Shown here one piece after another: positions 11,890 through 24,019 of a DNA stretch of 64,000 nucleotides. Positions within the stretch are counted from its first letter, which is position 1, and every line of letters starts with the position of its first letter. Both the position numbers and the translations under genes were made by a program. Under the pieces are notes generated by a model. It did no database searches. It was not told where the DNA came from and worked only from the letters and a program-made list of their open reading frames with translations. Origin of the DNA: Mesaphorura yosii (Eukaryota > Arthropoda > Collembola > Poduromorpha > Tullbergiidae); assembly GCA_009869945.1 (NCBI GenBank), contig WIXG01000295.1, positions 35,529 through 99,528 of the forward strand. Reading direction: 5' to 3'.

Positions 11890-12834
11890 TCTGAACTCTG
11901 ACTGTGGACTGATCCGAATTAGACAACTTTTGTTGCTGTCCTGCTCTGCATCGGTTGAATCGTCTTAATGATTGTCAATCATAACTTCAGACGCCATTGC
12001 AGTTGCATTGCGATTGTAGCTCGTATCCTAATTATGGGAGCAAACAGTGCATCTTCTTGACATGAATTCCCGTACGCGAGCTCACTCATACGTAACATTA
12101 CAAAGTGCATTCAATGCTCGATGCATATTCGCATGTTGCTCAAGGAAGCCCAATTTTTGTACGCAATTAAGTCAAGATTTATTTATTTGCGTTTATTTAG
12201 GTTATATATAGAAAGGGAAAAGATTCGACTCAAAGATGCGATGCGAATCGCTGAGCACGCTGAAAAGAATGTGAAGATGCGATTTGCGATGCGACTGGAT
12301 TGTGTAATCGCTCCGCATTGCGTTTGAAGTAACGTGAATATGTGAATCTTCAGAATAAACTCGGATTTCGTAACACATTCAGTTTCAGTTGATATTTTAT
12401 AGGAAATCGGCATCGACATCATTTTGTCGTACACGGTGACAGTATGACAGTGCAATTAAAGAAGTGATTTAGGTTGGATTCGGCTAGCTCCTCACTCGCT
12501 TCGCATTGTGGACTGTTTACTAGAGTAGCTTGAGTCATCCTACTCTTTCTTAATGTCGATGTGACTTGCGATGTACTTAGACTGTTATAGCACGGGTTAA
12601 CACATGACTGTCAGGGAGGGAGACCGGCCAGCGGCCAGAGCCACGTCTTGCATAATTGAGCATAACAGGCACGTAATGTAATGTAATGCAGAAAATAGTA
12701 AAGCTAGTCTTGAATCTGACTTGAGCTCTTTTACAAACTTGCGTTCAAATTAAACATTTTCAGTTTGTCACACTTCAAGCTTTGCATCTACCCTTTCATT
12801 TCATATCTTCGTACTTCTGATTGTCAACGGCGAA
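11890..12834. other. Intergenic region upstream of ALAD
   Basis: It contains a cluster of GATGCGA/GCGATGCGA units at about 12234-12295 and TAATGTAATGTAATG at about 12675-12690. Nothing coding is supported; it should carry the divergent promoters of the secreted protein and ALAD. Confidence 0.45.
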
Positions 12835-14295
<1,461 letters not shown>

Positions 14296-14436
14296 TAGAG
14301 AAAAGCTCAAACCGCATTCTTCCTGATAGTTTCATCTGAGTATCAATGTGCCTCTTTTAGAGTTGGGCATGCAAATTTTATGAGTATGCGTTGGAATCCT
14401 CTTTTGTTAGACCATTAGTGTATGCTGACGATGATG

Positions 14437-14442
14437 AATAAA
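14437..14442 (+). promoter_or_regulatory. AATAAA polyadenylation signal of ALAD
   Basis: Located 142 bp after the ALAD stop codon. Confidence 0.6.
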
Positions 14443-15144
14443 ATATGGTTATGAGTGCCGGCCATTTTCACTGACTCATGAATGCGGTACTTGGAAAAAT
14501 TACGAGCTTCATACTTATAGAAATTGTACGATGATGACGCGCAAGTACAAATCCTTGTTCCAACTTTACTGCGTTCATATTACGAAGACGAAGGAAATTA
14601 TTACGACGTACGTGTTATATCGTTTTGAATTTTACGACGATTAATTACCAGCGAAGTATAGAAATTAAATTAGAAATTACATACGATCAGTGATTACATA
14701 ATTATTCATAAAACCTGACCTGAGTCCGGCTAAGGTTGTTTCTTGAATTTACCGGGGACGGGCTATCAAAATTAGTTACAATCAGCAAACTTTGTTATTG
14801 AATTTGTACTTGTTTACACAATACTGTACACATTAGGTGAGTCACGTCATTTATGAAATTATGGTATGAAATATCCTTGCTTGCTAAAAATGATAACGGT
14901 GACCAAGCACTAGTGATAAAATGCTCTACTTTTAAATGCTAAAGTAAACTACAATTTTTCAATTGATAAAAATTTGTGCAATTTCGCTTTCTCCCATTGC
15001 TGTTACATTATAATAATTGTTGGACCTTTCTTATCTCCACGGGAAGGACGCGTCGAGCTGGAAACAGTTTGTCACCCGTGTGAGTATTTGTTAGAGACAA
15101 GGTTGGTTTGGATAAACCACCTTGTGCAAGTGAAATGTAGATAA
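14443..15144. other. Intergenic region before ATP9
   Basis: AT-rich spacer; nothing coding or repeated is supported. Confidence 0.45.
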
Positions 15145-18100
15145 ATGATAGAGCTGGATGAGCTGTTGATGGAAGAAGAAGAACCTCTACTTCATGATCA
15201 AACTCATAGTTCAGTCAAAGTTGAAATTCGAACAAGAGCAATGGAGTCAGCAACAAACAGCATTTCAACTTTAAACTCCACTACGCCCATTATAACGCTT
15301 GAGGAACGAAGGGCCCAAACATCAAATCCTCGATCTCCTAACAGTCATAGTTCTTCGTTGAGACCTTCCATATTGGTCCAGTGCTTCTCTGGATTCTTTC
15401 GTTTCTTTACGTCATGCTTCACATCATCCACGGAATACAAACCTCGTGAATTTCGTCTTGGGAGACCAACTACCGAGAAGTTTGCACCCAACGTAATCAA
15501 GAACCAAAAATACAATATCATTACTTTCATCCCTTTGGTAAGATCTCACGTGATTCGGTAAAACATGGGAACTGAATAAATTATCTACTTTCTTTTTGAA
15601 AACTAGGTTCTGTTTCAACAATTCAAGTTCTTTTTGAACTTGTACTTTTTGGTGATGGCATGCAGTCAATTCTTTCCGGATGTACGAATTGGCTATTGGT
15701 ACACGTACTGGGGACCATTGGTAAGTAAACATTAAAAAGTGTGCCTCACGAATCACCGAAACTCCAAAGGGTTCATGTTCATTAAACTGATGCTTCTAGA
15801 TATTTGTGTTATTGGTGACACTTATTCGAGAATGGGTGGATGACTTCAGAAGAATGCAACGCGATAAGGAGATAAACTCCCAAAAGTATTACAAACTTAC
15901 AAAGGGAGAAAGGACGTATATTCCTTCTTCGTCATTGAAGGTTAGCTGCCATCAAATATTCAGATAAAATTAAATTCACGGAATACTGAATTTAAATGGT
16001 CACACTTCCAGGTAGGAGACTTGGTCGTCATTGAAAAAGATCAGAGAATACCGGCAGACATAATCTTGCTTCGAACCTCGGACCGCAATGCAAGGTGTTT
16101 CATCCGGTAAGAAATTAAGAATTAAGAGTAGGAAATAATGCCTATTAAAGGAATAATTAATTATAATACTGACTAATAATAAAAACCGTGGGTTTCAGAA
16201 CCGACCAGCTTGACGGCGAAACTGATTGGAAACTTAGAATCCCAGTGCTCCAGGATGTCGAATCTGATAACGAACTGCTGAAGCAGCACGCAGTAATTTA
16301 TGCAGAAAGGCCTCAGAAAGACATTCATTCCTTTATTGGCTGCCTGTACAAGGTAAAAAAAATTGTTTTTGATTCCACTGCAATTATTCTGATTTTCTCT
16401 ATTGCTCAATAACAATATTTGTAAAATATTGTCTTAAACAGAAGGATGATAACGATGAAATCATCGAAGAGGTGGGTATTTCATTAGAAAATACGCTTTG
16501 GGCCAATACAGTTTTGGCAGCTGGAGAAGCTGTTGGTGTAGTCGTCTATACTGGAAGAGAAACAAGAAGTGTCATGAATAACTCTAAACCCCGAAGTAAA
16601 GTTGGTCTAATTGATCTCGAGATCAATGACCTGACAAAGGTATGCGCAGTGAAGAAATACTCAATCTGATTTTATTGACGCGCTCTTAATTCTGTTTAGA
16701 TTCTGTTTGTGGCAGTGGTTGGGTTAGCATTTCTGATGATGTGCCTGAAGGGTTTCGAGGGTCCGTGGTATCGATACATGTTCCGATTCGTTCTGCTATT
16801 TTCGTACATCATTCCAATTAGGTAATCAACCTCTATTTCATTAATCATTGATGCCAATCGAACATCATCCTAAGACAATTATGATTCGTTCAGTTTGCGT
16901 GTGAACATGGATATGGCCAAGTCTTTCTACGCATGGAGCATTCAGCGTGATAAGGATATTCCTGGAACAGTTGTTCGATCGAGTACAATTCCAGAAGATC
17001 TTGGCCGAATTTCGTACCTTCTGACGGACAAAACAGGCACATTGACTCAAAACGAAATGGTGTTTCGACGCCTGCATCTGGCCACAAGTCAATACGATTC
17101 CGCATTGGACGTTTTTGAGAAAATCAGGGACGGCCATGCCCAAATTAGATCAGAAATTAGTACCTCAGACTCAGTGCCACTACAGAAAGTCAATGAAGTC
17201 ACACGAGTCGTGGAAGCAGTAAAGGCGCTCTCCCTATGTCACAATGTAACTCCCGTTTATGAAGAGACTGCTCCATCAAGACACACATATGAGGACGACG
17301 AAATGGTTGTTGGAATGGAGCGCGAGGCTACTTTACAGGCTTCAAGTCCAGATGAGGTTCGTTTTGTAATCAGAATTCACATTGATTAACTCAAGAAGTT
17401 AACAACGCATGGTTTAACTTGATCCAGATTGCATTAGTCAAGTTTTCGAATGATGCCGGCCTGTTGCTACTGAAACGTGACCAAACAAAGATGTCAATCA
17501 AACAGATGGATACTGGAACTGTCAAGGAGTATACCATTCTGCACATTTTTCCTTTCACTTCAGAAGCTAAAAGAATGGGCATAATCGTGAAGGTAAAGTA
17601 ATTGTTAAACGAATATTTTTATTTACATGAATCCTTTCCAAACCCTGTCGATACTTTTAATAGGACCCTGAAACGGAGGTCGTAACCTTCTACTTGAAAG
17701 GCGCGGACACCGTCATGAAGGACTTCGTAAAATACAACGATTGGATGAAAGAGGCGTGTGACGATATGGCTCGAGAAGGATTGCGTACATTAGCAGTCGC
17801 CAAACGAGTTTTAACCTCCGTTGAGTACGCAGACTTCGACCGTGCTTACTCCGCTGCTAAGAGCAGCAAAGTGGATCGAGTCACCCAAATGAGTTACACC
17901 ATGGGTTCAATTGAGAGGGACATGGATTTACTTTGTGTAACTGGAGTTGAAGATACATTGCAGCAAGATGTCAAAGTAACTCTTGAAACTCTAAGAAACG
18001 CCGGCATCAAAATCTGGATGTTAACCGGTGACAAACTGGAAACAGCAACTTGCATCGCGAAGTCATCAAAACTCATCTCGGTGCAACAAGAAATCTACAC

Positions 18101-19322
18101 ATTTAGAGACAAGCCGGACGAATTAGATGAGCCTGGAGACGTTGGTGAAGGCGGTGGGGACAGACAACACGCGTTCAATGAACTCAATTCATACCGTCGT
18201 AAATCAGACGCTGCATTGATCATACGAGGAGAAAGTCTAGAAGTTTGTCTGAAATCATTCGAGAACGAATTCATGGAGCTAGCCTGCAACGCGCCAGTGG
18301 TTGTCGTTTGCCGTTGTTCACCAACACAGAAAGCGCAAGTTGTTGAGCTGGTCCAGAAACACACTGGAAAGCGGGCAGCCGCAATTGGCGATGGCGGAAA
18401 TGACGTCGCTATGATTCAAGCGGCAGATACTGGAATTGGTATTGAAGGGAAAGAGGGAAGACAAGCTTCTCTGGCTGCTGACTTCTCAATTCCCCAATTC
18501 AGCTTCGTTTCAGACCTCTTACTGGTTCACGGAAGATATTGTTACAAGCGTTCAGCCTCTTTGGCGCAGTTTGTCATGCATCGAGGCCTGATCATCACAG
18601 TCATGCAAGCAGTATTCTCTTCAATCTTCTACTTCTCTTCCGTTGCATTGTACCAGGGCTTTTTGATGATCGGATATGCAACTGTGTACACGATGTTTCC
18701 CGTTTTCGCACTTGTTCTGGACAAAGATGTTAAGGTCGAGGATTTAAGACGTCTTCCGGAATTGTATTCAGAATTGGGAAAAGGAAGGTCGCTGACTTAC
18801 AAAACTTTCTTCCTTTGGGTGCTGATCTCCGTATTTCAAGGCACGTCCACTTTCTCTCGTCTGGGCACCCGACGTAAAAGAACGCAATATTTTTTAACGA
18901 AATGAATTTTCTTGCAGGTGGAGTGATTATGTACGGTGCTCTCATCTTGTTCCAAGACGAGTTTATTCACATTGTGTCAATCAGCTTTACATCCTTGATT
19001 CTTACTGAGCTGATTATGGTAGCGTTGACCATACGATCAATGCACCGCCTCATGCTGATAGCAGAACTCACATCTTTCATGTTTTACGTAGCGACACTGA
19101 TTCTGTTTCATGAATACTTTGGTAAGCTATAAAATGTATGCGTAATATTTTTCTGGAATTCTATGCCATGCCTCTTGCTCTGTTTCAGATTCAAACTTCA
19201 TCTTGTCATTTGGTTATTTCTGGAAGGTCGTGCTAATCACAACCTTGTCGTGTGTACCAATTTATATTGGCAAATACATTCGCAAATACGTGGCACCTCC
19301 GAGCTATTCCAAACTGAATTAA
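15145..19322 (+). CDS. ATP9A: P4-type ATPase, ATP9/Neo1/TAT-5 class phospholipid flippase
   Basis: Transports phospholipid from the outer/luminal to the cytosolic leaflet, in endosomal or Golgi traffic; relatives are yeast Neo1 and worm TAT-5. Twelve exons join in frame: 15145-15537, 15607-15720, 15800-15940, 16012-16106, 16199-16352, 16442-16639, 16700-16821, 16894-17356, 17428-17592, 17664-18840, 18918-19121 and 19189-19322 (1119 aa). Visible motifs: [12 protein letters not shown] (actuator loop), PIS at the fourth helix, [10 protein letters not shown] with the phosphorylated Asp, KGAD in the nucleotide domain, [10 protein letters not shown] and [11 protein letters not shown]. The class-specific end (PPSYSKLN) matches ATP9 proteins. 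The N-terminus has EEEEPLLHD, an acidic dileucine-type sorting signal. The tenth intron begins with GC instead of GT. An AATAAA lies at 19388-19393. Confidence 0.95.
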
Positions 19323-19387
19323 TCCTTTTCGCCCTTCGTACGTCGCACCACGTCTAAGCCTCTGGCGAAAAAATGAATATTAGGAGA

Positions 19388-19393
19388 AATAAA
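19388..19393 (+). promoter_or_regulatory. AATAAA polyadenylation signal of ATP9
   Basis: Located 66 bp after the ATP9 stop codon. Confidence 0.6.
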
Positions 19394-20329
19394 GTGATAC
19401 TGTTACATGTTGCAAATGTATATTATTTATTCCGTACATGTATGAAAGAGTCTCCTAATAAAGGAATTTTCTGCACTATGACTTCTTTTGCTCTTATTCT
19501 TATGTATCTTCCATCGTGTGTCCTAGTGATACGTATTTTTAGACTCCCGCCGAGCTATTGATCAGCTTCTTATTAACTTTTTCCTGGAAGCGGCTTACGT
19601 TAATAAATTACACTTTCGTTCTTGGTGACAGTTCTCCTGTCTTTGTACTGTATGTTAGTACAAGCATACGCATTATTACACAATACACAATAGAAAGAGA
19701 AGTGAACGATTTTCAATAGAATGTTTCACCTTCCCGGCCACGACATGACGTGACTCAAGCCTCATTCTTTATCCATTGTAAAGGGCAAATAAGCGAAGGA
19801 GGAAAGTGATGACGAGCGTCAAGGTGAAACAGTAAATGACGCCTCCAGAATATTGATCTTTTGCTAGGAATTATGTCCTTCTAGTCAAATGAGTTCATAA
19901 AATTAGCGAAACGAGGAATTGGCATGTTCGCGTGGATCAGAATGGGTTGGGACACGATCATGAATTCGTAATGCGTGTAATTTATAAGATGCGTGCGGCG
20001 TGCCTTGAACATACATAAAAAAAACCGATCAAGATTCTGAAAACAAATTACTTCTTTAATTCGTGTGATCCGAATTGCATTGTCTGAGAATTGAAGGCGA
20101 GGTCAGACGAATTGCGAGTGCCCACACGTCGAAGGTCGGCTTAATACTTTCGCGTTTGACGGACCAGGCACCACAAATCGATTTCTTTGACTTGTAGTGA
20201 CTGACTCGTAGTCCATCAACACATTATTGGTTAGACTGTTTACACGTTTACAGGCGTCATCAGTCGCCAGCTGACCCTCCAGTCGCAAATTACGCCCGGT
20301 GCTGACAAGTTCACTTGCAGTTTTTAATT
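19394..20329. other. Intergenic region before the GST
   Basis: No gene supported. A TTGCAG at 20315-20320, 9 bp before the GST start, looks like a splice acceptor, so a 5' UTR intron may lie here. Confidence 0.45.
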
Positions 20330-21142
20330 ATGGGCCTGGATTTGTACTACTTCCCCGTTAGCGTACCATGTCGAGCAGTGTACATGGCAGCTACGAGTAT
20401 TGGAATCCATTTCCAAGTCAAGCCAATCAATATCATGGCTGGTGAACACTTGAAGCCAGATTTCTTGAAGGTAGGACGGAATGTTACAAGTTCACACACG
20501 CACTCGCATTCATAGAACACATTCCAGAAAATTTAAATTTAAATTCTGTACAGATCAATCCGCAGCACACGATTCCAGTGATTGACGACAACGGGTTCGT
20601 TCTCAGCGAAAGTCGCGTTATAATGCAGTATTTGGCGAATGCATATGCAAAACAAGACACGCTCTACCCCAAAGGGACAAGAAAGCGAGCGATTGTGGAC
20701 CACCGTCTAAGTTTCGATATGGGGACGCTAAATAAAGCATTTGGAGAAATATACGTGAGTGTTCATACGGTGATTCGATCCAATATTTGATCCAATCTCT
20801 CAATTTACTATTCCTGAGTAGGTTCCAATCATATTCGAGAATCAGTCACTAAAACCTGACAAGGTAAAGAAATTCAACGAGTGTCTTGGGTTCCTGGACG
20901 GCTTTCTGAAGGAGTCCAAGTACGTGGCAGGAGACCACCTGACAATTGCCGACATCTCAATCATTGCCACGCTAAGCTCAGCCGTCGAAGCAGGGCACGA
21001 CATGAGTCAATTTCCACGGATCCAAGAGTACATCAAAGTATGCAAGAAGGAAATCAAAGGCTACGAAGAAAACGCGGCGGGTGCAAAACAATTTGGGGAT
21101 TTTGTCAAATCCAAATTAAATCATTTAAATTCCAAGCGTTGA
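20330..21142 (+). CDS. Glutathione S-transferase, delta/theta-like
   Basis: Cytosolic detoxification enzyme conjugating glutathione to electrophiles. Exons 20330-20470, 20554-20754 and 20822-21142 join in frame, 220 aa, normal for the family. The thioredoxin-like N-terminal domain has the early Ser in YFPVSVPCRAV (the delta/theta catalytic serine position), the cis-Pro region NPQHTIPVIDD and the glutathione-binding ES in LSESRVIMQYL. The helical C-terminal domain has GDHLTIADISI. First-exon start is the ATG just before the first beta strand. The sequence resembles arthropod delta-class enzymes most. An AATAAA lies at 21222-21227. Confidence 0.92.
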
Positions 21143-21221
21143 AGATTGTGTAAAGTATGGATTAATGAAGTCGGACTCGGAACATCAGAAGACCCGAATC
21201 CAGCTCTGTTAAATCGAATTG

Positions 21222-21227
21222 AATAAA
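21222..21227 (+). promoter_or_regulatory. AATAAA polyadenylation signal of the GST
   Basis: Located 80 bp after the GST stop codon. Confidence 0.6.
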
Positions 21228-22138
21228 CATTCTCACAGCACCATCTTTATTACATGTAGTGTTTCTGTGCAAAATCGAAAGACTTTTTATGGATTTCTAG
21301 CCTTGCATTTCAACTATGCTTTGGCTCACGGGGCACGCTGAGATTGCGCCCAGGCTGAAACTGAAAGAGACTAGCATTTTAGCATTGCTAAAATCCTATT
21401 TTGATCTGGAGCCACATCAATTCGTGCAATTTTAAAGCGACAACTCGGTTAATTTGTCCGTTGTCGATGAATTCATCGATTAGATCTTCCACTGTACTCG
21501 TCTCTACCAGTTCAGTCTATATTCCGAATTTTCATAGTTTACTTTAGGCTTTTCTGCAAAAATAAACATTATGCCCTATCTGTATGGTGCTTGCATTCAT
21601 AATTCATTAATAATATCCGGAGATTACATAAATGTCCGTCGTCGACCTGCGAATATGAGCATGTGCCCGAGTTCAGCCTGACTTCACTTTTCGAATCGAG
21701 TTTGGTCCATTTCCTTTGCACCGTGCGTGCGTGTGTCTTCTCTGCAATACAGATAGCAATCAGTAGCTTCAATTGCTTCTAAAATTAAATCTCGCCATGC
21801 ATCTCATCTTCATCACGGCCGACCGCCGCCGTCGCCTTCCTGTCCATGCTGCCTGAGATTTTCGCCGAGTTGCATACACGCCTTTGATAAATAAACAGTG
21901 GAAAGAAAGACTCATCGAGCTGGCAAAATTTGTACATATTTTGTCATGTGCCAGTGAAAGAATTTTGTTATGCTCAATCTCCATCGCCTTTTTTGTACGA
22001 TGCTGACGAAGCTAAGATGATCGCCGGCCTACGCCTGGCGCACTACACCGTAACGTGGCCGTGGGCATTTTGCAGACCCGTTCATTGCATTTTGCATCAG
22101 ACATGCGTCTCCAGCTTAATTAGTGCAAACCCAAGAAA
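21228..22138. other. Intergenic region before the four-span membrane protein
   Basis: Nothing coding is supported. A short perfect inverted repeat (ATTTTAGCA, one base, TGCTAAAAT) sits at about 21374-21396. Confidence 0.4.
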
Positions 22139-23259
22139 ATGACAAGGGCAAGCGTTTATCGTCGTATCATCCAAGTTGTGGCAGTGGTCGACACGGTAAG
22201 CTGGCGCTTTGTTAAAGAGCTTGCGACAACTTGCGTCTAAATTTTGAAAATTGCAGGCCATTGCGCTGTCCTACATATTTTACGCATCCTACCAATTTTC
22301 GCATGGTGAAGATTTAATTCCTGGAGGACTGAAGCGAGGAGAAAGTAAGTTTGACAATTTAGTACTTCACACATAGACTTAAATTATGAAGCATGGATAG
22401 AATATGAGCACGCATTAAGCTAGTTTTCATAGTCAGTTAGCAAAATTGTAGTGTTTTTCAAAAATTTCGCAATTGCCCGCATTTGTATTCGCGATTTAAG
22501 TGTGAAATAATGTGGTCTAAACTATGAAGTATTGATTGAAACAAATTGGAAGTATTAATCGAGTGTTTGACCCCAAATTATAATATCGCACGAAAGCCAC
22601 GGTTCAGACACGAGTGATTGGGTGAACGGGTGATTGTCAAAGACTAGTCGGCCCAGCTATGGTTAGAATGGCAGCTAGGAGTTAAGCTCAGATAAACTAA
22701 ATCAAAAGATAATAATTGAGAGAAGAAACAAACGCTTTTACCTGTCTTACTCATCATTTGGCTAATTGGTCATCTTTATTCCAGAGATAAGCCGACTCGC
22801 TGTATATGCTGTTCTCACGTACATATTTCTTGCAATTCAGCTGGTGATGTCAATTACTCTATTGTATAGTGCAACTAAGGTACGACGAAACTTGAATGTT
22901 AATTCCCGAACTGTACGTTCTCATCCTTTCTTATCGGAGCCATACCATTGCCATTTCAGGTTCTGCACCATCCGTCAATTCACATCATGCAGACGTTCGC
23001 CCGATGGAGAGCCTGGTCTCTGGTGTACCTCCTCTTCATTATTATAGACTTATTCGTCGTAGTCCTCCTGATGGAAGATAATCACCGAAGATCTGTCACC
23101 ATCAGTTTGCTGGTCATTCACATTGTCTTTCGCCCAATTGGCATCGTCCTAATACGCCAATTTGAGCAGATTTGTCTGATACATTACGATACATCCATCA
23201 CAGTCATCCGACTACCTCGAGTGAACAGCAGCACCGGGACAAGAGTCACGGCGACCTAA
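22139..23259 (+). CDS. Small four-span membrane protein, 179 aa
   Basis: Not assigned to a named family. Exons 22139-22195, 22257-22344, 22785-22879 and 22960-23259 join in frame. Four hydrophobic segments are visible: about residues 10-28 (QVVAVVDTAIALSYIFYAS), 50-75 (LAVYAVLTYIFLAIQLVMSI), 100-120 (LVYLLFIIIDLFVVVLL) and 125-145 (VTISLLVIHIVFRPIGIVL). A short polar loop with GGLKRGE separates the first two spans; a basic cytosolic-type loop (HHPSIHIMQTFARWRAW) precedes the third. The layout recalls small insect four-span proteins of unknown function and tetraspan-like proteins, without the Cys pattern of true tetraspanins. An AATAAA lies at 23367-23372. The second intron (440 bp) is long for this window. 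Confidence 0.72.
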
Positions 23260-23366
23260 CTGCTTACCGTGAAACTAAGATGACCCAAATGAATCAGGGC
23301 ATGTAATCGTACTTTCGTCAAAGTTGGAATTGTGCAGTTCCCAACTGTGAATATTTTATACGAATT

Positions 23367-23372
23367 AATAAA
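23367..23372 (+). promoter_or_regulatory. AATAAA polyadenylation signal of the four-span gene
   Basis: Located 108 bp after the stop codon of the four-span protein. Confidence 0.5.
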
Positions 23373-24019
23373 AGACTCTTATTTACTCAAGAGGGTTACT
23401 TATCTTATCTTTTGTGTACCAAATAGAGGCTTCGAGAGAAACTCCAGCTCAGTCTCATTCACGAGCAGGAATAGAATTCTTCGAAAAATCTCATCTTTCA
23501 TTCATTTCATTCAGGGATTTGGAGACAACAAAAGCGAAGCTAGAATTTTCAAGTTTTACAGAACCCCACAATCCGAAGAGAAAGTAGTCGAATACTTTGT
23601 TCAACATTTCACACAGCAACCAACCCGTATAACGTATAATCAACCTCAGCGCAGGTTCTGCGTTTCATCTCTCAGCACGGTCATGATCATGGGTTGTATA
23701 CAAATTGGAGCCAACGAGCGCAGGCGGTGAACTTCAATCTATTTCTGACAACCTGTCAGAATCCTGTCCAGGATTCAGCTTCCATTCTGCATTAGCCAGT
23801 AAACTTAGCGTAGGACGGTAGTTACCATTTGCCACCACCGATACTTTGCACTGCACCTCAATGCACTAATAACACGTAGGGTCACTTGCCAACTTTGAGC
23901 TTACACCACTCGTTCCAAGCATAGTACTTAACCTTCGACCTTTAAGTGGAAATACTCAGTTAGTGTGCTCATTCCGGCCATTTCCTTCCACGTGTGGATT
24001 TCCACCAGCGTCATTCGCC
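23373..24019. other. Spacer and 5' region of Vav
   Basis: A 132-codon open frame crosses here but overlaps the preceding 3' UTR and resembles nothing. Vav could also start 57 bp upstream, at 23963, in the same frame. Confidence 0.4.

Noticed and set aside
11708-11968. Poly-proline open frame on the + strand
   Set aside because: It is the reverse complement of the glycine run of the minus-strand secreted protein, which has a signal peptide and consistent exons.
21569-21772. Minus-strand frame beginning MKLLIAICIAEKTHA
   Set aside because: The hydrophobic stretch is too short for a convincing signal peptide and the rest is random-looking.
23332-23730. 132-codon + strand frame between the four-span gene and Vav
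   Set aside because: It overlaps the poly(A) signal of the preceding gene and shows no recognisable composition or motif.
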